DNA of 29,227 nt from Lingula anatina. Lineage: Eukaryota > Brachiopoda > Lingulata > Lingulida > Lingulidae. Made by a program: the position numbers and the translations under genes. Of this stretch, positions 19,108 to 29,217 are shown piece by piece; position 1 is the stretch's first letter; each line of letters opens with the position of its first letter. Location of the stretch: positions 189,280 to 218,506 of the forward strand of contig NW_019775729.1 of the NCBI RefSeq assembly GCF_001039355.2. Reading direction: 5' to 3'. The notes under the pieces are model-generated. The model was not told the origin of the DNA. It did no database searches and was given only the letters and a program-made list of their open reading frames with translations.

Positions 19108-20801
19108 CTGAGGAGAGAATAAAGAAAAATTAAGAGCTGCAACAAACAGTTTCAGGTAGGCATGGGAAAAGCACAACATTCATAATATTTGAGAGCAATG
19201 TAAGCCATAGTGTAAAGGGACTCACCCTTGTATGCTCATAGCAGTGTCATGAAAATAGTGGAAAGTATCAAAAGTGTAAAGCAATGGAGAATGGAAATCA
19301 AAATGCATCATATAATTGTCCCTCAGTTTAAAAGTTTACTGTAAAGCTTTTAAAGGAAGGGACATTGAAAGATACTAAACAAGAATAGTTCTAAATAATG
19401 CAGAATTTTATTTTATTTTATATATGTATACCAATTCAAATATATTGATATAATAAATTATTGGCCACATGACAAGATAAATAGAAAAATTGGACAGATA
19501 CACACTAAAACTATCATTACAGTTCAATAATGTATAAAGATATAATTTATGTACAGAAGTCACAAGCAACCAAAAGGGTATAAGGGAAGAAAAGATTAAC
19601 AAAATCCCATTATACTAAAATGTCATTCTAACAGTATTTATTACTTCTATCCTATGTATATCTAATATGCCCGATATAATTCCCTAAATTCTAGTTTCTA
19701 ACGACAAACTATCTAGCCAAAACACACATGATGGATAACAAGAAGAAAACCAAGCTAGGTTGTTGAGAAACAATTCATGCATTTAGCTAACAGTATTGTA
19801 AGCAACCAAATAAAATACATGACCGCATTCAGGGCAGTTTTTACAAAATGTGTTTTTGTTTTACCCCAGCAAAAAAGCAATTGCTTAGACTTGCCAATTG
19901 CAAGCAGGTAATCCATGTGCAATCCTGTGCAAGTCTCATTCTACTCACTGCTTGACTCAAAGGGGTACAATAAAAATATCTTTCTTATGTAAGGACTGAA
20001 ACTGCTAAAACTGAATGCGGCCTTTGACAATTGTAGGCAAATATCAACATCTGTAGATATACATGTAAATTTCAAAAACATCTGAAAAACAAATGGTCTT
20101 TCATGCTTTTTGCTAAACAACAGCTTTTAAACAACCCAAAGCAGCAAAATATCCTTCTCAACATAACACTGTGCCCATATAAACTCTGGATAACCAGCAA
20201 AAAATATAACAAAATGATAAATAAAAATAAGAAATTAGAGCATTCAGCTTTTCAAAAATTTGAATAAATGATTTTGTTACTGACAAGGATATTTTGAGCA
20301 AATACTGTCTATAGTCGTGTTTAAACAGATCTACAAACATTCAGCTGGAATACAGTGGGGGAATGGGGTGGGGGGTAATTTCAAACAAGACAAGATGGGG
20401 GTAGGGTGCACACATGCTGCCACTCTTAGGGAGAAAACACTGCTGGAATAAAATCAACATTTATTTAGTCTCTACTGAGGTCAAAGTAGAATAAGAAAGA
20501 TCAACAAGTCTACTTGCTCCCTTCGTTTTTTCCATGACCTCAGCCAAATTACTAGCAAAATGTGATATCATGTGACAGCAAAGAAACCCTTTTTCATTAT
20601 AATTTATGAAATTAAAAAAAAAACAATATTCTAAATGTGACAATTTCAGATAAAGGCGTTTCCCATATCCTGATACAACATGATTTTTTAAACTCTTTTG
20701 CTGTCACCATTTAAGTAAAACTCATTTTGCCAGTTTGCATGCACCTATGCCACACCCTGTAGAAAAACCAAGCCAGTCTCCTTTGTAGCCTATAGGCTTA
20801 C
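19108..20801 (-). other. Intron, 1.7 kb
   Basis: AT-rich intron between two linker exons. It holds a 198-bp inverted-repeat element (19823-20020). I see no other exon with convincing signals; a 9-nt candidate at 19226-19234 was rejected. Confidence 0.65.
19823..20020. mobile_element. Possible MITE, 198 bp
   Basis: CCGCATTCAG at 19823-19832 is mirrored exactly by CTGAATGCGG at 20011-20020. The arms extend imperfectly inward (GGCAGTTTTT against AAACTGCTAAAA). The interior includes short palindromes around CAATTG. There is no coding capacity and no obvious target duplication. Superfamily unknown. Confidence 0.5.
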
Positions 20802-20840
20802 CCTTGGGTGGCACTTCTTCTAGCTCTTCACTCGGGACAG
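20802..20840 (-). CDS. 39-nt linker exon, Pro/Glu/Val-rich
   Basis: A very short exon with good signals: acceptor CTAAACTTTACAG and donor G|GTAAGCC, phase 1 at both ends. It completes an Ala codon with the upstream G and encodes VPSEELEEVPPK. Its composition matches a PEVK spring unit. Because its length is a multiple of three and its phases are symmetric, it could be included or skipped without changing the frame, so it is a natural cassette for tuning spacer length between Ig 4 and Ig 5. Whether it is alternatively spliced cannot be read from DNA. Confidence 0.85.
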
Positions 20841-22007
20841 CTGTAAAGTTTAGGGGTCCAAGGTTGTAAAAAGGTTCATATGTAAACAGTGAAATTCAGA
20901 ATCTTTTAGTTCAGAATACAGTTAATGCTGTGGATTTAAAAATTTCAAAAACCATCTTCCTGTGCTGACATCTTCATCTTACAATCTACAAATATTTGTG
21001 CTCCATATTTTTATAAATTTAAACAAAAAATGTCATTAAACTAATTTTTCAATGTTTCAACTATGAAACTTTTTTCTTTTTCCAGAAAAAAAAGATGTCA
21101 GATCAGTTTCAACAATGCATAAGACATTGTTACTGGATCATTCAAGAGTAGGCATTTGCTTCTGGGCATTCAAAAGTGAGATCAAGAATTTGTGCTGATA
21201 CAGTTTTTATCTTACAATTTCAACATTCCAAGAGACAGTGAAATGGTATCATGGCTACATTCAAGTAATAAGGAAACTGATATGATAATATCTTAGCAAC
21301 TACAGGTACAGAGAGTCTACTGCTGTTATAAATGCACATATCAAATTCCTTTGGATATATTTCTGTGTCAGGGATGTGAACTGAGACAAAGAAAGTTGGA
21401 AGAATGATTTCTATTTCTTCTCCCTTGCATAACCTACACATGAATTCTCACTTTTTTAATTGAAGAAACATTACCAAATGCCAAATTATACATAAGATGA
21501 TTGTACAATCATGTTTCTGAAAATGCCAAGACTTTGAGAGCAGGAAAAATGCACTCTGCTTCAGCCAAAAACCACTTCATACCAGTGCTAACACTGCAAT
21601 TACTAATTTTCAGATACCATATATTAGGGAATTCAAGCACAATATGAATACAATAAAAAATATGCAATTTGCCATCAATCCTTGATATATGGTGTCTTTC
21701 CACTTCCAAAACAACCACGATTCCTAGTACAAAGTTATTAACTCCATTTTCAAAATCAGCCACTATAACTACAAGAGCAGAGTTCACTCCTGAGAATAGC
21801 TTCTTTCACATCAGCATTAACTTGGACCAGAAAATGACTCAAGTGTGCTACATGATGTTGCTAGATGTCGTAAGGTTCTTTGGTGTAATCTGGTCATCCG
21901 GGAACATCTAGCAACACAATTAAGTCTACTTCTGGTCTAAATTAGTCCTAGTGTTAATGCTGTTTACAATACTAAATCAGAACATTTTTAAGACATGAAG
22001 ATCCTAC
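20841..22007 (-). other. Intron, 1.2 kb, with palindromic elements
   Basis: AT-rich intron between Ig 4 and the 39-nt linker exon. It contains a foldback element (21812-21962) and a 16-bp perfect palindrome near 21498-21513 (ATGATTGTACAATCAT). The short open frames in it have no domain signature. Confidence 0.7.
21812..21962. repeat. Foldback element, about 150 bp
   Basis: Perfect 12-bp inner arms, GTTGCTAGATGT at 21857-21868 and its reverse complement at 21904-21915, are embedded in longer imperfect arms that start with CAGCATTAA (21812) and end with TTAATGCTG (21962). The whole unit could fold into a stem of about 55 bp with gaps. It is likely a small palindromic MITE or its remnant. Confidence 0.55.
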
Positions 22008-22187
22008 CTTTGACAGTAAGGGGGATGGTGCATGTTGCCTCTCCAGCAGGATTTCTAGCAGTACAAGTATAATCCCCTGTGTCTTCTTTTATAGCTTGGT
22101 TGATCTCAAAACAGTACACATCTTCATACTCTTCTATGTGGTATTTGTTGGTGTCTGTGAGCTCTTCGTCTCCTTTGCTCCAAGTTA
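22008..22187 (-). CDS. Exon: rest of Ig domain 4
   Basis: A 180-nt exon, phase 1 at both ends. The first bases complete a Val codon, giving V-T-W with the C-strand Trp immediately after the junction. It then encodes SKGDEELTDTNKYHIEEYED, the E strand, and the full F-strand motif KEDTGDYTCTARNPAG, ending in IPLTVK. Both canonical cysteines are therefore present in this domain. The donor is AAAG|GTAGGATC. Confidence 0.93.
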
Positions 22188-22523
22188 CTATTTAAGGAAA
22201 AATTTAAATACTTTTTATACAAAAAAAATCTTGGGTGACAATGAAAGTGAAGTATAAGAAGATCATATTTCAGCTATAAGCAAAAATTAAATCCCCCTTT
22301 TCAAGACAAGTGTGTTTTTGAAAAAAGAAACTTCCATTTCACAACCATTTTCGCCCTAAAAGTTTGCTCTCAGCTAAATAAATAGCATAAACTAACATCT
22401 TTCCAGAACCAATGCAACTTTACTTCTTGTGCAGGTATTTTTTTAGTTTAACTAAATCAAGGAGTTGTTTGTAACAGTGAACTATTTCAGGACATAATAC
22501 TTGATTCAAGGATTGCCATTTAC
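22188..22523 (-). other. Intron, 336 bp
   Basis: AT-rich phase 1 intron within Ig domain 4, just before the C-strand Trp. The acceptor is TTTTTCCTTAAATAG. Nothing else is seen. Confidence 0.75.
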
Positions 22524-22667
22524 CTTGTGGAGCAGGGGTGCCAGTGATTTTACATATAAACTCAGCCCTGTCTTTTTCATTGACAGTAAGCTGATCAGGT
22601 TTCTTCACTATTACTGGAGCAACCATCTCCTCCACTTCCTCCTCTGGGACTTCCTGGATAGGTACTT
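22524..22667 (-). CDS. Exon: acidic linker and start of Ig domain 4
   Basis: A 144-nt exon, phase 1 at both ends (acceptor TTTTTTGCAG, donor G|GTAAATG). The first part is a Pro/Glu/Val-rich linker, VPIQEVPEEEVEEMVAPVI, similar in composition to PEVK spring segments. The second part starts an Ig domain: LTVNEKDRAEFICKITG, with the B-strand Cys. It ends GTPAPQ just before the C strand. The linker is longer and more acidic than the simple Ig-Ig junctions nearby. Confidence 0.92.
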
Positions 22668-22870
22668 CTGCAAAAAACAACAATTATCATACATGGAACA
22701 TAAAAATAACAAAAAATATGTTTCAGCCCACTGGATATTCAGACTTGTAGCCCTGAAATTACTTTTAGTCCTAATCAAATTTAATAAGTACACAAAAGAA
22801 AACTACAGATAATGGAAAAAAAGTAAACTATTAAAATATCCAGGTACCTCTCAAGTATATGTGTACTTAC

Positions 22871-23010
22871 CATGTACATTAAGGTCTCCCGTGGTGGTAT
22901 CTTTACCAGCCTTGTTGGTGGCCTCACAGGTGTATGTACCAGCCACATCTCTCACCACTTCTATCACCATTAAGGTGGTGGTACCATCTTCATCATAGGA
23001 GATAGTGTAC
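22871..23010 (-). CDS. Exon: second half of Ig domain 3
   Basis: A 140-nt exon, phase 2 acceptor and phase 1 donor (G|GTAAGTAC). It encodes YTISYDEDGTTTLMVIEVV and the complete F-strand signature DVAGTYTCEATN, ending in DLNVH. With the Cys in the upstream exon, this domain keeps both canonical cysteines. The sequence joins in frame on both sides. Confidence 0.94.
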
Positions 23011-23350
23011 CTAAAGGACATCAAGTAACAAGTCAACATTTCTGCCATACAGATATTTAGGTGGTTACTTAAAAATTTCAAATGACTCCCTTATCTCAAT
23101 ATCACACTGTTTTCCAGATTCTAATATGCTACAGAGTATCTGACAAGAAACCAACTTGTTTTTCAAAATATATAATCATCTTTTTCAGATACATGTATAA
23201 CCAATAATAAGAATATCCATTGAAAATAAAACCAGCCAATTTGGTTTGAATTAAAAAAATAACTCATTGCCAAAACAAGTAGCAAATTTCAGTCCAAATT
23301 TAGAAATAAAAAATAAATTTAATTTATCAATTCCCTTTTATCCTCCTCAC
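23011..23350 (-). other. Intron, 340 bp
   Basis: AT-rich intron splitting Ig domain 3, phase 2, donor GTGAGG, acceptor TGTCCTTTAG. No other feature is seen. Confidence 0.75.
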
Positions 23351-23516
23351 CTGTTATCTCCAGGTCTAATTTCACGTCCATCTTTGTACCAGACCAGTGT
23401 AGGGGTGGGCACTCCTTTGGCCTGACACCTCAGACTGGCCTGCTCCCCCACTGTGGCATCTGTGGTCTGAATGTTCACGATGAACTTGGGAGGAGTGGGT
23501 ATATCTTTGGGTTTTT
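23351..23516 (-). CDS. Exon: first half of Ig domain 3
   Basis: A 166-nt exon, phase 1 acceptor and phase 2 donor (AG|GTGAGG). It starts with a short Lys/Pro linker (KPKDIPTPPKF), followed by VGEQASLRCQAKG with the B-strand Cys and PTPTLVWYKDG with the C-strand Trp. It ends in RPGDN plus the first two bases of an Arg codon completed by the next exon. This is a canonical I-set Ig half and continues directly into the exon at 22871-23010. Confidence 0.93.
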
Positions 23517-23840
23517 CTAGAATAATAAAGTTTTTAACTTAAAGCATAAATAAAGGGACTGGTGTGGCCAGCACATGAATTTAATGACAGGATCATACTA
23601 TAAGGTGGTAAGGAGAAGCATAGCTGTGTGACAGGAGGAATTAAAATAATTTGAAAAATGTTTTAAATTCTGTCTTATATCAAATTAGTATCATATCACA
23701 AGACAACTATACGACAATAAATTTTGAGTCCACATTTAACCCATTTATCTTGTCTTGATTAAACAAAATATAAAAGTTATAAAGCCCTGGGGGCTTTTGA
23801 AGCAGAACCAGTGACAAACATTGCAGATGGACAACAGTAC
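23517..23840 (-). other. Intron, 324 bp
   Basis: AT-rich intron between Ig 2 and Ig 3. The acceptor is TTTATTATTCTAG. Nothing else is seen in it. Confidence 0.75.
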
Positions 23841-24081
23841 CTTCTACATCTAGAGTAGCAGTGCAGGAAGCCGACCCAGCTGTGTTCTCAGCTGTGACCT
23901 TGATGGTGCCAGCATCCTCTGGTACCACATCGTAAATCTCCAGGTGATGGTGCTCTTCTTCCTCAAATATCATGAATCGGCCCTCATCTTCCAGTTCCTT
24001 ATCATTGTAGACCCAGTGCAGGGTTGGGGTGGGTTCACCTGTTACCTTGCAGCTGAAGTCTGCTGTTTGCCCCTCTGTTAC
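23841..24081 (-). CDS. Exon: main part of Ig domain 2
   Basis: Encodes VTEGQTADFSCKVTG, then PTPTLHWVYND, then DAGTIKVTAEN and the G strand ending LDVE. B-strand Cys and C-strand Trp are present. The F strand has Val where Cys is usual, so no disulphide is expected. The donor G|GTACTG is phase 1. The acceptor is uncertain because there is no good pyrimidine tract: I place it after ATAATCCAG, giving a phase 0 start at GTA and a normal spacing to the Glu-Gly motif. An in-frame alternative after TTGACCAG would add eight residues and end the exon at 24105. Confidence 0.85.
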
Positions 24082-24428
24082 CTGGATTATTTTATGGCCA
24101 GTATTCTGGTCAATGCTGACTACATTTGCATTTGTAGTTTGTAACAATCATTTAGCAGTTTGCTGACTGGGTTAAGTATTCATTTTAATAACAGGTGCAA
24201 GGAAGAGGTTATACCCATGATATATAACTGCTACCCTTTCATGAAAATAATTAGATTTTTAAATGATAAGAAAACTAATAGCTCATCTTTGAATAAGCAT
24301 GCGTAAATTAAGATGAGTCAAACCCATGTAAACTGAAATTTCTCAATATGAAATTTTTTCTTGTTTTGCAAAATTGCACATCAGCTAATCCAAAAATGCA
24401 ATTATTTAGTACCATGTGTTCTTCTTAC
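24082..24428 (-). other. Intron, 347 bp
   Basis: AT-rich intron within Ig domain 2, with a strong donor (GTAAGAAG) at its 5' end. Apart from the ambiguous acceptor region at 24081-24105 I see nothing in it. Confidence 0.7.
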
Positions 24429-24508
24429 CTTGGTTGATTTGATGGTGAGAACAAACTCTGGAGCTACACCAGTTTCAGGTTTCTCTTCCACTACTTCTTT
24501 TTCCTTTT
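24429..24508 (-). CDS. Exon: charged linker and start of Ig domain 2
   Basis: An 80-nt exon with phase 1 acceptor (GACATTTCAG) and phase 0 donor (AAG|GTAAGAA). It encodes a Lys/Glu/Val linker beginning KEKEVVEEKPETG, then the first strand of an Ig domain, PEFVLTIKSTK. The linker is PEVK-like in composition and would act as a short extensible spacer between Ig 1 and Ig 2. Joining to the upstream exon restores a Glu codon (G|AA). Confidence 0.88.
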
Positions 24509-26096
24509 CTGAAATGTCAGCAAACCATATATAAAATACAGTTTCATCATGCAAATCAATTTCTATTACAGACATTTATGCATCATGACAACTTATCAAA
24601 AGGAAACCAATTAAACACACATGACAATCAATTGCGCAAGTGCTTTTTTTTTACAGACTTACCATCATGATTGGCATGTATTTTTGCATGATGCCAAAAT
24701 TCCAATTGCAAGCTCTCTATGACCAAGCTTGTCTTGAGTGTCACATGACAATAAGATGTTGGGACAATCATAATTCTAAGCACTGTGGTAGGGCACCACC
24801 ATTATAGGTAACACATGCAACACCTTGCACCTCACTTAAAACTCTCCCCTCATGCACATCCATGTTTTAACACAGCACACTTTAACTTGGCACCAAGCAT
24901 GTTAAGTTCAAATTTTTCCTACACCCCAGGGTGTGATACGATCAACACTTCCTGAATGCAAAGATCCAATGCGTGCAAATATCTTCCCATATTGAAACTT
25001 GTCCAAGCGTCAAGGGCCCTTTACTGAAAATATGCCGCAGTTCATAAGCATGCCTGGTTGTGTGGCGTTTATGGAAATGGGAGCTAACTTATGTGTGGTC
25101 AAGGTTTAGTAAATTTGTGCATTCCCCCTTTCTGACCTTTCAAGTATTCTCCCAGTATCACTTGAAATAAAAGGACTTATCCACCCATGTGCAATTAGGG
25201 TGCCTCACATATTTACCCTCCAGTCTTTGTATGGCTATTTGCTTTGCAAGCACCAGTGTTATTCAATCATAGATCAGGATTTCAAGGCAAACAGCAGCTA
25301 TACAAACAAATACAACCTCCTAATTGAAGGTGTGCCATTCACTTTCTAATAATCACTTGTCAGATCACCGCTTGCAATATTGTGTGCTAGTTTTCAAGGG
25401 AAAAGTGAAATGGGGGTGGTAGAGCAGGTCATCACGAGAAAGGGAAATATATTTAGAGCTGTAAAATTTAGTTATATATGTAAAATATTTTACTTAACAG
25501 TGAGTATAATGGTTATATTACTATACTACTGAGAAAATCCTTTTTGTAATCACCAAATTGATTTTAGTAACAGATTAATTGACCATGCAGTGCCATTTTT
25601 AACATGAAGCAATCAAATATTTTAGCTCAATTACAGACAAATATGCTGAAAATGATGGGTTATTTTTTGTATCTTTCATCTCACATCTAAATATCAAGTT
25701 ATTTGATTTCAAAATAAATCAGTAAAATAAATTTCTAGTCATGACCTTCTGAGGAATGTCTTAAGTGTTTTTAGGGCTAAAAATAAAGCAGACTGCTAAC
25801 CTGGTGCTTCAAAGACTAATCACACTTCAAAATGTGTTTCTCTTACTAAACTAAATTGTGTCAATCTGATGTAATTCTAATTTGTATTTTAACCATCTTT
25901 ATTTCAGTGTTTTAATGTGTGAAACAACATTTCACCTAATTAACTTGTGAAACAATTGTGCCTTATCAAAACTACTCAAAACTGTGCTATATATAATAAA
26001 TATTTCCACTTTGTTGGTGCAAGGACTCGGACAGACAGAGCAACTACATATCACCCCAGCCTATATACAATAAACAGCATTAAACTCTCAGCTCAC
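24509..26096 (-). other. Intron, 1.6 kb, possible decayed repeat
   Basis: Intron between Ig 1 and Ig 2. The stretch 24660-25440 is less AT-rich than the surrounding introns and may be an old mobile element, but I find no terminal repeats. A weak in-phase cassette exon candidate lies at 24663-24716 (see findings). The rest is AT-rich and featureless. Confidence 0.6.
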
Positions 26097-26381
26097 CATC
26101 AGGTGTTTCCAGAACAACACTGAAACTGTCTCTACCAGTCGAGTTCTCAACCTTAAGCGTGTACTCGGCCCAGTCACTGGGCTGGACATCGCAGATGACC
26201 AATGTGGTGACCTCATTGGTGGTCTTAATCTGATATTTAGCGTCGGAGCCCAGGGGATGACCCCCCTTGAACCACGTGACTGCAGGGGCAGGTATCCCTT
26301 GTATGGCACAAGGGAGCTGGGCCGTGGATGATGGGGCCACTTGTAAAGGAAAGGATGGCCCTTGGAGTACCTTTGCAGGAA
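26097..26381 (-). CDS. Exon: Ig domain 1 of titin-like protein
   Basis: A single 285-nt exon encodes a whole I-set Ig domain of a sarcomeric giant protein. The acceptor follows AACTTTCAG and the donor is G|GTGAGC; both are phase 1, the usual arrangement for a shuffled Ig module. Visible landmarks in order are the B-strand Cys in LPCAIQG, the C-strand Trp in VTWFKGG, the E-strand TLVICDV, and the F-strand AEYTLKVENSTG. The F-strand position that usually holds Cys is Leu here, so the canonical disulphide cannot form, as is common in intracellular I-set domains. The domain resembles those of titin and twitchin. The gene name is not determinable from this exon alone. Confidence 0.92.
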
Positions 26382-27790
26382 CTGAAAGTTTTAGTTTAAA
26401 CTGACTTTAGAAAATGAAAATGATTTGCTAGGTTGAGAAATAAATCTTTTGCCTGGCGAAGGATGTTGGAATTATACCTGTTTATTTTTTATATCAATTA
26501 CATTTACATTCTTTTTATCTGACAGAAACTAATCAATATTTAACCTTTTTCCTGCATCAAGTCTTAAGAAAATAAATTTTATGTATTTTTTTTTTATTAA
26601 TTTCATTAAAAATTATCCAGCATTTTCAAATGAGGTCAGATTTGATAGCTTTGAACAGTATGCTAGTAGTACTATTTCCCTTATGCAGAGACTATTATAG
26701 ATAAATATTATCAAGAAAATTTTATTTAAAAAGGGTGCTGGAATTAACTTAGTTTATGGATTAGTACACAGTCAAGGATCAGTCAGGAGAAAAACTTATG
26801 TGAGCCATTGTATAAAGTATATGTGCCAACTCACTTATGGCATACTGCAACATGCATGCACACCAAACACACATGGGGCAAACTTTCATAAACAGAGAGC
26901 AAGATCTTGCGTGCTTTACTGTTACCTACAAATGAATCACCAAGGGAGACTTTTACACCACATTAGACATGGGCTACAAACATACACATACAACACTATT
27001 CTACAAAAATATATGCATCACTGTGTGGCACAAAAGATTTATCAAACTTACCACACTTGTGCATTATATGGTTATACATTGTGTTATAACATAGCATTAT
27101 ACCAACAAATGTTATAACAATATCATAACACACTTGTGTAGTAAAGGTATAACATTTTACCAGTTCTGAATTACATACCATGGTGTACCACAAAGATCTC
27201 ACATTTATACCCAACTACATACCACACATACATGTTATGAGTCAACTACGCTATATGGCATACCATGAATGAACAGCCGTGTCTACCACATATTTGCATG
27301 CCATGCTCATTAAAATAACACATCTGTGAATCAAACTCATTATATCTTGGCATCACATATCAGTCACACTACTCTGATAACTGTTACTCCATGCAAACTG
27401 CTATGGTCTTCACTACAGTGGTGCTCTACACACTCTGATGCACTCACAGTGGGTGGATTGTTGTCTGTACTGAATTCACAGAGTTAAAAACAGTTGTGAA
27501 GAATACAGATTGTGATTTGTGAAAAAATAGGTTAAACCAACACAGTAACCGGGTAATCAGAAGATAAAAGATGATTTTGTGTCATGCAGAGCTCATTATT
27601 GTGGTAGTAGGATTAGATTTAATATGTGATTGATAAAACGCACAATTTTTTGAAATCTATTTCTGGATTATAATGTCTGTCAAATATCCATAAATAGATT
27701 TTTAAAAATTGGATATATATATATTAATTTCACTGAATGACTAATAAATTTCATAAAATTACGTGAGTGATAAATTTGACGTCATAATTC

Positions 27791-27885
27791 ATTAAAATGC
27801 ATTGATAAAACATAACTGATAACAATGACCCCATTCAGAAAAACGAGGAACTCAGTGACTCAACCATTTCTCAATGCATTTTAAT
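27791..27885. repeat. Short inverted repeat, 15-bp arms
   Basis: ATTAAAATGCATTGA at 27791-27805 is matched exactly by its reverse complement at 27871-27885, with a 65-bp loop between them. It could be a small hairpin or the remnant of a MITE. No target-site duplication is evident. Confidence 0.5.
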
Positions 27886-29192
27886 TATCACATTTATAGT
27901 TCAATTATTTTTTTCTAGCTAAGACATAGAGAAAGATATAAGTTATACTGCAATATATGCAATGGCTTGGTTAACAGATGTATCCCCAGTTTGCTGAATA
28001 CCATCAATAATAAAAAACCACATGTATACTGACAAATTAGAATTATAAAAGACATCAAACAAGGGGCACAAATCTGCTAAACCAAGAGTCTACAATACAC
28101 CCGCTTATATTATGTGCACACCAATTATTCACATGCATTATTGTGTTGAAAGATTAGGAGACAATCATAACAAACCCATTAGAGGTAATGCAGCAACTAA
28201 AACCACTAGCATTGTACATGCACACTGTCAAATAGGATAAGGTAACAAAAAAAAAAAAAAAAATTAATGCAGGTGAAAAAGTGTCTTCATTCTCTTTACC
28301 TGAAGTCAGCCTCTAATCTATTTCATGTAAATGGCCATATTGTGATTCACAGGTGTAAAATTCTGTTGGACTAAGGAAACTTGAAATATAATCAAGGAAC
28401 TTTTTCCTTGACCCCAAAAGAATTTTGTTTCACCTTTATGGCCATGTACTAAAGAAAAAATCACCACTGTTTCATATTTTGCAAACCGATCCTTTGCTAT
28501 TTGATGGAAAAGGACAGGTGAGAGGGGAAAGCAGAGACTTAGAGCAATGAAATGAACCAATAAGAACAGGTTAAAGATACAAAGAATTTCAGTACAACAA
28601 CAAGCCACACACAAATTGGTTCATGCATATTTCTGCTTTTATTTGATATCTGTACTTGATAATTTCAATTGAACAGATACTGCTGACATTGATGTTTAGG
28701 TAAAGAAAATTTTTTTAATGCCTTTTAAACTTTTCTGGCAAAAATAGCTCATTGTCATTTTAAAGTTTAAATTGTAAAAGCAAAAATGCATTTAGCAAAA
28801 TGTACAAAAATGATTCTACTGCATATGCAGTTGTACAAATGAGATAGCTATATGACAGTAACAATTACACATTGCCCTTCCACTAAATATATATGCACAA
28901 CATTGAGTTAATATATCCAAAAAGCAGATTTTGTCAAATACTAAACATTATACAAATAATGGCCATACATAAAATGGTAATAAAGACTAGAGGATCAGAG
29001 AGGCGATACCGCCTCCGAATATTGTACCACCAGCTGGAGCAAGCGCATTCGTATAGACCCCCACATACACAAAATAAGGGACACAGCCACCAGTTTTGTG
29101 CTTGACAAGCTGTAAAAATGCAATCAACAAGAATTTTTAAACTATTGCAAAAAATATATATGGTACAATCAAATTTAAGTTCTTCGTAAGGT

Positions 29193-29217
29193 AGGTCAAA
29201 GGTCAATTTCAAGGTCA
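29193..29217 (+). promoter_or_regulatory. AGGTCA half-sites, DR1 plus one more
   Basis: A perfect direct repeat of AGGTCA spaced by one base (29193-29205) is followed by a third AGGTCA at 29212-29217. DR1 is the classical element for RXR/HNF4-type nuclear receptors. It lies deep in an intron near the window edge and may instead be part of an interspersed repeat, since runs of this half-site occur in some invertebrate repeats. Function is not shown. Confidence 0.25.

Noticed and set aside
19226-19234. 9-nt microexon CATACAAGG with a GTGAGT donor
   Set aside because: In phase and frame-neutral, but the acceptor (CTGCTATGAG) is poor and nine bases are too few to support on sequence alone.
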